Under the pieces are notes generated by a model. The model saw only the letters and a program-made list of their open reading frames with translations, did no database searches and had not been told where the DNA came from. Position numbers and translations under genes: made by a program. A stretch of DNA of 25,493 nt, from the NCBI GenBank assembly GCA_030038765.1, contig JASHRA010000104.1, positions 1 to 25,493 of the forward strand, in the 5' to 3' direction. Each line of letters begins with the position of its first letter. The stretch's first letter is position 1. This DNA comes from Candidatus Dormiibacterota bacterium. Its GTDB lineage: Bacteria; Chloroflexota; Dormibacteria; Aeolococcales; Bog-877. Positions 14,469-20,717 of the stretch are shown here, one piece after another.

Positions 14469-15365
14469 GTGGAGGTCGTCAAGATCCGGCCTCGAGGCTA
14501 CTGCCACGGCGTCGTGGAGGCCATCCGCGCTCTGCGTCTGGCCGCCGCGGAGCACCAGGGTGAACCCGTCACCATGCTGGGCTACCTGGTCCACAACGAG
14601 CACGTGACGCGCGAGTTCGCCGATGTCGGGGTGCGCCTGATCGACGCACCCTCCCGACTCGAGGCTCTGGAAGAGGTGACCGAGGGGACCGTGGTCCTGA
14701 CCGCCCACGGCGTGTCCCCGGAAGTGAAACGCCGCGCCATCGCCAAGGGGCTCAACGTGGTCGACGCCACCTGCAGCGACGTGCTGAGGACGCACGACCT
14801 GGTCCAGCGGCTGGTGGCGGACGACTACACCGTCGTCTACATCGGCCGCGCCGGTCACCCCGAGCCTGAGGGGGTCCTGGGTGAGGCGCCGGGCCGGATC
14901 CACCTGGTGCAGTCGCTGGAGGACGTGGACGCCCTGGAGCCGGGCGAGGGCAAGCTGGCGGTGACGACCCAGACGACGCTCTCGATCTGGGACACCAAGT
15001 CCATCATCGACCGGCTCCGGGCCAGGTTCCCCCACGTCGAGGTGCACAACGAGATCTGCAACGCCACCCAGGAGCGGCAGCAGGCCGCCGTGGAGGCGGC
15101 CCGCGACTGCGACATGGTCATCGTGGTCGGGAGCTCCCGCAGCTCCAACAGCCAGCGGATGGTCGAGGTGGTGGAGCAGCTGGCCCATCGGCCGGCGCAC
15201 CTGGTGGACACGGTCTCGGACCTGAGGCCGGAGTGGTTCCTCGGCTGCAAGCGGGTGGGCGTGACCTCCGGCGCGTCCACGCCGACCGGTCTGACCCGGG
15301 AGGTCATAGCGGCGGTGGAACAGATGGAGGCCCCGACCGCGGCCAGGGCGGGCGCCTCCGGCTGA
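14469..15365 (+). CDS. ispH: 4-hydroxy-3-methylbut-2-enyl diphosphate reductase
   Basis: A 298-residue IspH (LytB), the [4Fe-4S] enzyme of the last step of the non-mevalonate pathway, giving IPP and DMAPP. The three cluster cysteines are present: C12 in GYCHGV, C102 in DATCSDV and C197 in NEICNAT. Substrate-pocket residues H42 (LVHNEHV), H80 (LTAHGVSP), H130 (GHPEPEG) and the SSRSSNS and TSGASTPT segments are also intact. GYCHGV rather than the common GFCFGV is a known type of variation at this site. GTG at 14469 is chosen because it lies six bases after a -10 box and gives the conserved short N-terminus. The stop codon is part of a hairpin shared with the convergent gene. Confidence 0.96.
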   Translation: MEVVKIRPRGYCHGVVEAIRALRLAAAEHQGEPVTMLGYLVHNEHVTREFADVGVRLIDAPSRLEALEEVTEGTVVLTAHGVSPEVKRRAIAKGLNVVDATCSDVLRTHDLVQRLVADDYTVVYIGRAGHPEPEGVLGEAPGRIHLVQSLEDVDALEPGEGKLAVTTQTTLSIWDTKSIIDRLRARFPHVEVHNEICNATQERQQAAVEAARDCDMVIVVGSSRSSNSQRMVEVVEQLAHRPAHLVDTVSDLRPEWFLGCKRVGVTSGASTPTGLTREVIAAVEQMEAPTAARAGASG

Positions 15366-15382
15366 GACGGCCGGCTCAGCCG
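15359..15382. terminator. Bidirectional hairpin embedding both stop codons
   Basis: CGGCTGAG (15359-15366) and CTCAGCCG (15375-15382) form a perfect eight-base stem around an eight-base loop. The left arm contains the ispH TGA (15363-15365) and the right arm the TGA of the convergent minus-strand gene (15376-15378). It could end transcription from both sides despite lacking T tracts. Confidence 0.55.
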
Positions 15383-16305
15383 CTTAGGCGGGCGGAGAGC
15401 TCCTCGGTCCCGAACTGCTCCTTGCGGACCCTGAGGTCGAAGTAGAGCAGGGCCAGCGCCATCACCAGCAGCGGCTCCACCAGGACGGCGATCACCAGCG
15501 AGCCGATGTCGGAGAGGGCCGCGCCCGCGGGCTGCCCAGTGCCTCCCAGACCCCGCGCCGCGGCCGTCACGAGGAGCCCCACCAGGACAGAGGCGAGGCC
15601 CTCGATGATCACCATAACCAGCACCAGGCCGAAGGACCTGCCGGCCTGCCCCTCGGTCAGGGCCCAGCTCCTCCGGATGGCCTCAAAGGGCGATCTCCCC
15701 TCCAGTACCACCGCCGGCACTGCGACGCAGAGCCGCACGCCGACGACCACGCCGGCGCAGAGCGCGGCAAGGCCGAGGAGGACGTCCAGCAGCACGCCGA
15801 CGCCGTGCAGCGCCGCCACCACGACCGCCAGCACCAGGAACAGGACCAAGAGCCCGGCGACGTAGAGCAGGGCCACCACCACCCCCAGTCCGATGAGCGC
15901 CGGGAGTCGGCCGAGGGCGAACCGATAGAGGTGACCAAGGGCACTCCGCACTCCGAGGTAGCGCTCCCCCACCAGCCTGGTGAGGGCGCCTTCGGTGAGC
16001 GGGATGACGACCATCAGCTGCAGGGCGATGAGTAGGAGAACCAGCACCAGCTCGGGCGCCAGCCAGTGCAGCAGGGTGTGCACCTGGGCCCGCGTCAGGT
16101 GCCGGATGGCGCCGTGACCCAGGAAGTGGGGCTCAGGTGGGATGGCGAGGCGGCCGAGGAACCCCACCAACTCCAGCGGCACCACCAGGAGCGCGGCTAC
16201 GGACACGACCAGCCCGAAGTTCCGAGCGTAGAGGTTGAAGACCTGGTCGACGATGTCGGTGACGCGCTGGGGCCTGAGCGGCGGGGCCGGTGTCTGCTCC
16301 TCCAC
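15376..16305 (-). CDS. Polytopic membrane protein, DUF7847/YciC-like
   Basis: A 309-residue integral membrane protein. The N-terminal signature PLRPQRVTDIVDQVFNLYARNFG followed by a hydrophobic helix is typical of the DUF7847/YciC-like family of proteins with six or so helices, annotated sometimes as glycerophosphodiester phosphodiesterase membrane-domain proteins. A middle segment VLEGRSPFEAIRRSWALTEG is the other family hallmark. No catalytic domain is attached. GTG at 16305 is preferred over the ATG at 16344 because a TACCCT box lies seven bases upstream and the resulting N-terminus fits the family. The gene converges on ispH and shares its hairpin. The role is unknown; such proteins are thought to act in the membrane or envelope. 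Confidence 0.75.
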   Translation of the reverse strand: MEEQTPAPPLRPQRVTDIVDQVFNLYARNFGLVVSVAALLVVPLELVGFLGRLAIPPEPHFLGHGAIRHLTRAQVHTLLHWLAPELVLVLLLIALQLMVVIPLTEGALTRLVGERYLGVRSALGHLYRFALGRLPALIGLGVVVALLYVAGLLVLFLVLAVVVAALHGVGVLLDVLLGLAALCAGVVVGVRLCVAVPAVVLEGRSPFEAIRRSWALTEGQAGRSFGLVLVMVIIEGLASVLVGLLVTAAARGLGGTGQPAGAALSDIGSLVIAVLVEPLLVMALALLYFDLRVRKEQFGTEELSARLSG

Positions 16306-16312
16306 GACGGCG

Positions 16313-16318
16313 AGGGTA
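16313..16318 (-). promoter_or_regulatory. -10 box for leaderless DUF7847-like transcript
   Basis: On the minus strand TACCCT ends seven bases before the GTG at 16305. It defines that codon as the start and lies back to back with the plus-strand -10 box at 16339-16344. Confidence 0.45.
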
Positions 16319-16338
16319 CACGGTGACCGGGCGCTCGT

Positions 16339-16344
16339 TACCAT
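16339..16344 (+). promoter_or_regulatory. -10 box for leaderless transcript of the 16352 gene
   Basis: TACCAT ends seven bases before the GTG at 16352 (ten before the ATG at 16355). It is identical to the box at 709-714. Confidence 0.45.
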
Positions 16345-16351
16345 CGGCCGG

Positions 16352-16801
16352 GTGATGGACCGGCCCAGTCATCCACTCACCGGCGAGGTGGTGCGCCCGG
16401 CGCGCGGGCGGGATCCGTCGGCGGAGCTCGCCCCCCTGGTCCTGGCCTTGGTCCCGGTGTTGGCCCGGCTGGGGTGGTGGTGGTGGACCAGGCGCCAGAG
16501 CACTCCGCCCCCCGATCCCCCCGCGCCGGCGGAGGTGGAGCGAACCGAGGTCGAGATGACCCGGAGACCGCTGGGGGCAACCCACGTCCGGGTGGTCCGG
16601 ATCCGCTGGCTCGCGCCCCAGGCCCCCGTTGCGCGGGGCGGGCCGGTAGCCAGGACCCCGCTCGGGCTGGGACTGCCGCTGCGGTTGGCCTCCCTCCTGC
16701 TCGGGGTGCGCCGGCGCCGGCGCCCGGGCCTGCAGACCTCCGGGCCCGGGCTCGCGCTGCCCGCGCCGGTGCGGCGGCTGGAGTCGGGCCAGCGGTCCTA
16801 G
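16352..16801 (+). CDS. Membrane-anchored Trp/Pro/Arg-rich protein, 149 aa
   Basis: A 149-residue protein with one hydrophobic helix at about residues 25-44 (ending in four consecutive Trp), a Pro-rich linker, and a basic region including a five-Arg run near residue 125. No family is recognised. Third-position GC is high and the start is supported by a -10 box seven bases upstream. The next gene is in the same reading frame, separated only by the TAG at 16799-16801 and a stretch without ATG, GTG or TTG, so a readthrough fusion with the channel-like protein cannot be excluded. GTG 16352 and ATG 16355 differ by one residue. Moderate confidence that it is a real gene. Confidence 0.5.
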   Translation: MMDRPSHPLTGEVVRPARGRDPSAELAPLVLALVPVLARLGWWWWTRRQSTPPPDPPAPAEVERTEVEMTRRPLGATHVRVVRIRWLAPQAPVARGGPVARTPLGLGLPLRLASLLLGVRRRRRPGLQTSGPGLALPAPVRRLESGQRS

Positions 16802-16858
16802 GCCCGACGCTCCGCCCGCGACCGGGCCCCGCCGGGCCGGCCTGAGGAGGCCGGGGCC

Positions 16859-18049
16859 CTGCTCGCCCTCCGTCTGATCTGCGTCCTGCTCGGTGCCGCC
16901 CTCACCCTCGGGACCCTGGGCAGCGTGATCAGCAGCGTGATCGTCCCCCGGGCCACCCAGTCGCGGCTGTCGGTGCTGGTGGCCAAGCCGCTGCGCGGCG
17001 CCATGGTCCTGCTGGCCAGGTCGCGGACCCGGTACCTGGACCGGGATCTCATCCTTTCCCAGTACGCGCCCATCTTCCTCGTGGTCAGGCTCGCGGTCTG
17101 GATCGGGCTCCTCGTCCTGGGCTTCGGCCTCCTCATCTGGGGAGTCGGCGCGCCCACGCTCGCCTCCGCCTTCAGGCTCAGCGCCTCCTCGGTGTTGCCC
17201 CTCGGGATAACCCACGCCCGGAGCGGGCTGGAGACCGCCATCGCCTTCCTGGAGTCGGCCTCGGGCGTGGTGGTGGTGGCGCTCCAGATCTCCTACCTGC
17301 CCTCGCTCTACGGCTCCTTCAACCGGCGAGAGTCGTTGGTCACGCTGCTGGACAGCAGCAGCGGCTCACCCCCCTGGGGACCGGAGATCCTCTGCCGGCA
17401 CGCCCTCATCGACAACGAGGAACACCTGGCTGAGCTCTACCACGACTGGGAGCAGTGGGCTGCCGACGTGGCCGAGAGCCACACCAGCTACAGCATCCTG
17501 CTCCACTTCCGCTCCCCCGAGCCCCGCACCTCCTGGATCCTCGCCCTGCTCGCCTGCATGGACGCCGCCTCCCTCCACCTCTCTCTCAACCCGCTCTCCG
17601 CGCCGGCGTCCTCCCGGCCCTTCCTGCGGATGGGGATCGTCTGCCTGCGCAAGCTGACCACCGTCACGGGTGGCACCTACAGCCCCGACCCCATGCCGGA
17701 CGCGGCGATCAGCCTGCAGATCCGCGACTTCGAGGACGCCGTCGCGAGGATGGAGGCGGTGGGCTGGGAGACGGAGCGCAGCAGTGCCGAGGCCTGGCCC
17801 CACTTCCGCGGGTGGCGCGTGAACTACGAGGGCATGGCCTACCGACTGGCCGAGCTGGTGGAGGCTCCCCCCGGCCCCTGGTCCGGGTCCAGGACCGGTC
17901 TCATCGAGTCCTCGATGATCCCCCTGCGCCCGCCCCACCGGGCTCCATCGGCCGAGCGCGAGAACCTGCTCCGCGTCACCGCCGCCCGGAGGGCGCACCG
18001 GGGCACCTCCGGGCGGGGAGGAGGCACCTCCCCGGGGAGGCACGGCTGA
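16859..18049 (+). CDS. Channel-like membrane protein, probable CTG start
   Basis: A 396-residue membrane protein. A first helix (LLALRLICVLLGAALTLGTLG) precedes the conserved VIVPR segment; a second helix spans about residues 62-87, and a pore-like region SSVLPLGITHARSG followed by a third helix (GVVVVALQISYLPSLYGSF) resembles two-helix potassium-channel modules. However, the selectivity filter TxGYG is not present. A cytosolic C-terminal domain of about 250 residues follows, with HALIDNEEHLAELYHDWEQWAADVAESHTSY-type helices. No ATG, GTG or TTG exists between the upstream in-frame stop and a GTG at 16925 that would delete the first helix. A CTG at 16859 stands eight bases after AGGAGG and is proposed as the start. 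The C-terminus converges on the ABC permease gene. Confidence 0.72.
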   Translation: MLALRLICVLLGAALTLGTLGSVISSVIVPRATQSRLSVLVAKPLRGAMVLLARSRTRYLDRDLILSQYAPIFLVVRLAVWIGLLVLGFGLLIWGVGAPTLASAFRLSASSVLPLGITHARSGLETAIAFLESASGVVVVALQISYLPSLYGSFNRRESLVTLLDSSSGSPPWGPEILCRHALIDNEEHLAELYHDWEQWAADVAESHTSYSILLHFRSPEPRTSWILALLACMDAASLHLSLNPLSAPASSRPFLRMGIVCLRKLTTVTGGTYSPDPMPDAAISLQIRDFEDAVARMEAVGWETERSSAEAWPHFRGWRVNYEGMAYRLAELVEAPPGPWSGSRTGLIESSMIPLRPPHRAPSAERENLLRVTAARRAHRGTSGRGGGTSPGRHG

Positions 18050-18093
18050 CCCAGCGACGCCGGGCCAGCCAGCTGGCCCGAGCTGGGGGTCAG
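18046..18093. terminator. Long bidirectional hairpin embedding both stop codons
   Basis: An inner stem CGGGCCAG (18061-18068) with CTGGCCCG (18073-18080) and a CCAG loop is nested in outer arms CTGACCCAGC (18046-18055) and GCTGGGGGTCAG (18082-18093). The outer arms carry the TGA of the channel-like gene (18047-18049) and the TGA of the ABC permease gene (18090-18092). A 14-base perfect palindrome (18027-18040) lies just before it. This is the strongest hairpin in the window. Confidence 0.65.
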
Positions 18094-18866
18094 ATGGCCC
18101 GTCGGTAGGCCCCGAAGGCCCGGGTGGAGAGGTAGGCGCAAGCCGCCGCCAGCAGCGCCAGGAGGGCCAGGTGGAGCGAGACGTAGCCCCAGTCGGCGGT
18201 CCCCGATAGGCACTGGCGGCTCACCTGCACGGCCCAGTCGACCGGGTTGTAGGCACTCAGCGTCCGGATCCAGCCCGGCAGCAGCGCTGAGGGCATGAAG
18301 GTCACGGAGAGGAATGTCAGCGGCAGGACCAGGAAGTTGACCATCGCGATCAGGGTCTCCTGCTTCCGCAGCAGGAGCGCCAGCGCGTTGGAGTAGGAGG
18401 CGAAGGCGGTGCCCAGCAGCAGGGTGGCCAGGAGACAGGCCAGGATGCCGGGGCCGGCGCCGGCGAAGCTGGCCCCGGAGATCCAGCCCAGGCCCAGGAT
18501 GATGAGGGACTGGAGCAGGGTCAGCAGTCCAGCGTAGGCGAGCTGGCCGCCGATCAGGGAGCCGCCGCGGACCGGGGCGACAAGGAAGCGGTCGAGCACC
18601 CCCCTGTCGATGTCGGTGACGTAGGCCATGCCGCTCCAGCCATTCGAGAACAGCGCGGTCATGACCACGATGCCAGGGGCGAGGAAGCCGATGTAGCTCG
18701 CCGTCGAGAACCCCGGCAGCTGGACCACGCGCTCGAACACGTGGCCGAAGAGCAGCAGCCAGATCACCGGCTGGACGAGGGTGACGGCGAGGTAGTAGGG
18801 CTGGCGCGCGAAGGCCCGCAGGTAGCGCGCGGACACGTGGCCGGCCGAGCTGACGGCAAAGCTCAT
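18090..18866 (-). CDS. ABC-2 type exporter permease (DrrB-like)
   Basis: A 258-residue ABC-2 permease with six hydrophobic segments and the family hallmarks QPVIWLLLFGHVF in the first helix, FLAPGIVVMTALFSNGWSG after the first loop, DIDRGVLDRFLVAPVRGGSLIGG (coupling region), and YNPVDWAVQVSR near the end. It would form a homodimer driven by the ATPase encoded immediately upstream; one base separates the ATPase stop from this ATG. DrrAB-type exporters move hydrophobic drugs or lipids; the cargo is not readable. With the PadR gene upstream, induction by a toxic compound is the likely setting. Confidence 0.9.
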   Translation of the reverse strand: MSFAVSSAGHVSARYLRAFARQPYYLAVTLVQPVIWLLLFGHVFERVVQLPGFSTASYIGFLAPGIVVMTALFSNGWSGMAYVTDIDRGVLDRFLVAPVRGGSLIGGQLAYAGLLTLLQSLIILGLGWISGASFAGAGPGILACLLATLLLGTAFASYSNALALLLRKQETLIAMVNFLVLPLTFLSVTFMPSALLPGWIRTLSAYNPVDWAVQVSRQCLSGTADWGYVSLHLALLALLAAACAYLSTRAFGAYRRAI

Positions 18867-18867
18867 C

Positions 18868-19869
18868 TCAGTTCTCCTGGAGCGCGTTGTAGGCGTGGCC
18901 GGTGTGGCTCAGGTACACGTCGTCCAGGGACGGCCGGGCCACGCTGGCGCTCGAGACCCTGACGCCGGCCCCATCCAGGGCGGCCAGCAGGGCCGGCAGC
19001 GCGGTCGGGCCGTTGTCCACCCGCGCCCGAAGCCAGCCGGCCTCGTAGGAGCGATCGTTGAGAAGCCCATCGATCGCGGCCAGGGCGGCCTCGACGGAAT
19101 CGGGCGGAGGCTCATCTGTCAGTTGCAGCGAGACCGAGTCACCGCGCAGCTCATGCTTCAGCTCGTCCGCCGTGCCCTCGGCCACGATCTCGCCGTGGTC
19201 GACGATGGCGAGGCGGTCCGAGAGTTGGTCGGCCTCCTCCAGGTAGTGGGTCGTGAGCAGCACCCCGAGGCCCTCGCGGGCCAGGCGGGAGATGGTCTCC
19301 CACATCTCCGCGCGGGCGTCGGGGTCGAGGCCGGTGGTGGGCTCGTCGAGGAACAGCACCCGGGGCCGGTTGACGAGTCCGATCGCGATGTCGAGCTTGC
19401 GCTGGGTTCCGCCCGAGTACGTCTTGACGATCCGGTTCACGACCTCACCGAGGCTCAGGACCTCCACCAGTTGCTCGGCCCGGCGCTTCAGCTCGGCGCC
19501 GGCGAGACCATAGAGGTGGCCCTGGAGCATGAGGTTCTCCCAACCGGTGGCGTCCAGGTCGCCGGCCGGCTTCTGCGAGACCACCCCGATGGCGCGCCGC
19601 ACCGCCTCCGCCTCGGAGAGGATGTCGTACCCGGCGACCCGTGCCCCGCCGGAGTCGGGGCGGGAGAGCGTGGTCAGGACCTTGACCGCCGTGGACTTGC
19701 CGGCTCCATTCGGACCCAGAAGGGCAAAGATCGATCCCAGAGGGAACTGCAGGCTCAGCCCCCGCAGCGCTCGTACCCCGCCGGGGTACGTCTTGGTCAG
19801 GCCGACGGCCTCGATGGCGAGGCCCGGGCCGAGCGTGGCGGCCCCTGCCGTCACCGTCGCGTTGGTCAC
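18868..19869 (-). CDS. ABC exporter ATPase (DrrA-like)
   Basis: A 333-residue ATPase of the DrrA (daunorubicin-resistance) type. Motifs in order: Walker A LLGPNGAGKST (about 50-60), Q-loop VSQKPAGDL (98-106), signature YSGGTQRKLD (151-160), Walker B VLFLDEPTTGLD (171-182) and switch His in TTHYLEEADQ (H208). A C-terminal ~80-residue domain with DDVYLSHTGH is the DrrA extension. GTG at 19869 is chosen because GGAGG lies seven bases upstream and the longer frame has no ABC similarity. The codon overlaps the TGA of a five-codon upstream ORF. The permease gene follows after one base. It is 178 bases downstream of padR, with a hairpin in between. Confidence 0.92.
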   Translation of the reverse strand: MTNATVTAGAATLGPGLAIEAVGLTKTYPGGVRALRGLSLQFPLGSIFALLGPNGAGKSTAVKVLTTLSRPDSGGARVAGYDILSEAEAVRRAIGVVSQKPAGDLDATGWENLMLQGHLYGLAGAELKRRAEQLVEVLSLGEVVNRIVKTYSGGTQRKLDIAIGLVNRPRVLFLDEPTTGLDPDARAEMWETISRLAREGLGVLLTTHYLEEADQLSDRLAIVDHGEIVAEGTADELKHELRGDSVSLQLTDEPPPDSVEAALAAIDGLLNDRSYEAGWLRARVDNGPTALPALLAALDGAGVRVSSASVARPSLDDVYLSHTGHAYNALQEN

Positions 19870-19883
19870 TCTTCCACCTCCAT
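19866..19883 (-). promoter_or_regulatory. Five-codon upstream ORF and ribosome site of the ABC ATPase gene
   Basis: ATG at 19883 opens a five-codon frame (MEVEE) whose TGA overlaps the GTG start of the ATPase gene as GTGA. The GGAGG that serves the ATPase lies within this mini-ORF. It may be a chance frame, since no -10 box is placed to start transcription just before it. Confidence 0.2.
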
Positions 19884-19987
19884 GGCGCGGAACTCTCGGA
19901 TGAGCCGCGCGGAGGCGGTGCCCCGGTACCATCGGAATTGCCTCTCGGGTGGTGCCGGATCTGGCTCCGCGCGACTCGGGACCCCGG

Positions 19988-20021
19988 CCCCTGGGTGGGT
20001 GCTGTCTCACACGCCCAGGGG
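19988..20021 (-). terminator. Hairpin between padR and the ABC exporter genes
   Basis: CCCCTGGG (19988-19995) and CCCAGGGG (20014-20021) form a perfect eight-base stem; further pairing inside (GTG with CAC, one G-U) leaves a loop of about six bases. It lies 27 bases after the padR stop. It could be a partial terminator that sets exporter expression below that of padR, or a simple terminator if the exporter has its own promoter, which I do not see. Confidence 0.4.
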
Positions 20022-20047
20022 CGACTCGCCTCTTCAGCCGTCCAGGC

Positions 20048-20656
20048 TCACACCCCCCTCTCGCGAGCCAGCTGGCGCCAGACCTCGACGCCCTCCATCT
20101 CGCCGTCCTTGATCCTCTGGCTGAGCCGCCGGGTCCACCCCAGCTCGGCATCGGTCATGGCGGAGGCGAAGTCGTCCTCGACCCAGAACAGCTCCGGCAG
20201 CTCGTGCTCCGCCACCACTTGGCGAACGGACCGATGACGGGCCAGCTCCATCTCCAGGTGGAGGCAGCGCACATCCAGCAGGGCCACGACCTCGTCCGGG
20301 GGCAGGGCCGGCAGCAGGCTGAGCGCTGCCTCGAAGCTGGGGTATTCCTTTACCGGCGTGCTGATCAGCTGGCTCAGCCAGTCCACCATCTCGATCTGAC
20401 CCGCCTCGGCCAGCCGGTAGACGGTGCGCTCCGGCCGCCTCCCCTCTCGCTCCACCTCCTTGGGCTCAATCAGGCGCGCGCTCTGGAGGGACTGCACCAC
20501 GGTGTAGAGCGAGCCGTAGTTGAGCTTGATGCTCTCGTGCTTGCCCCGCTGGCGCATCAGGGTCGCCATCTCGTAGGGATGCATCGGCCTCTCCGACAGG
20601 CACACCAGGACGGCCAGGGCGAGCATGTTCGAGCGCCGGAACCGGGACGTCTTCAC
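20048..20656 (-). CDS. PadR-family transcriptional repressor
   Basis: A 202-residue PadR regulator. The winged-helix domain spans about residues 11-90, with the family opening MLALAVLVCLSERPMHPYEM and the wing region KLNYGSLYTVVQSLQSARLI. The C-terminal ~100 residues are helical (Vir_act_alpha_C type) and mediate dimerisation. Such repressors usually sit beside the exporter they control and are released by a toxic ligand; here DrrAB-like genes follow. GTG at 20656 is taken as the start, although GGAGG lies directly against it with no spacing, so initiation may be unusual; ATG 20626 is the alternative. A perfect inverted repeat spans its promoter (20664-20695), which predicts autorepression. 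Confidence 0.9.
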   Translation of the reverse strand: MKTSRFRRSNMLALAVLVCLSERPMHPYEMATLMRQRGKHESIKLNYGSLYTVVQSLQSARLIEPKEVEREGRRPERTVYRLAEAGQIEMVDWLSQLISTPVKEYPSFEAALSLLPALPPDEVVALLDVRCLHLEMELARHRSVRQVVAEHELPELFWVEDDFASAMTDAELGWTRRLSQRIKDGEMEGVEVWRQLARERGV

Positions 20657-20663
20657 CCTCCAA

Positions 20664-20695
20664 ATATCCTGGTCAGAGTATATGGCTCAGGATAT
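20664..20695. promoter_or_regulatory. Predicted PadR operator over the padR promoter
   Basis: ATATCCTG (20664-20671) and CAGGATAT (20688-20695) form a perfect inverted repeat with a 16-base spacer. The spacer contains TATACT on the minus strand (20677-20682), the best -10 box of the region. PadR dimers bind such AT-ended inverted repeats, so binding here would cover the promoter. The stretch is notably AT-rich for this genome. Confidence 0.6.
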
Positions 20696-20702
20696 CAAGG
20701 GT

Positions 20703-20717
20703 CTCTGCCCCTCAGAG
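20703..20717 (-). terminator. Short hairpin over the stop of the SIS-domain gene
   Basis: CTCTG (20703-20707) and CAGAG (20713-20717) form a five-base stem; the TGA of the minus-strand gene (20712-20714) overlaps the stem and loop. It is weak by itself. Confidence 0.3.

Noticed and set aside
16133..17215. 360-residue minus-strand frame across the Trp-rich and channel-like genes
   Set aside because: Gly/Pro/Gln/Glu-rich with no domain, and it spans two promoters. The plus-strand frames show membrane helices.
18895..20112. 405-residue plus-strand open frame opposite the ABC ATPase
   Set aside because: It mirrors a gene with all ABC motifs and has no recognisable domain of its own.
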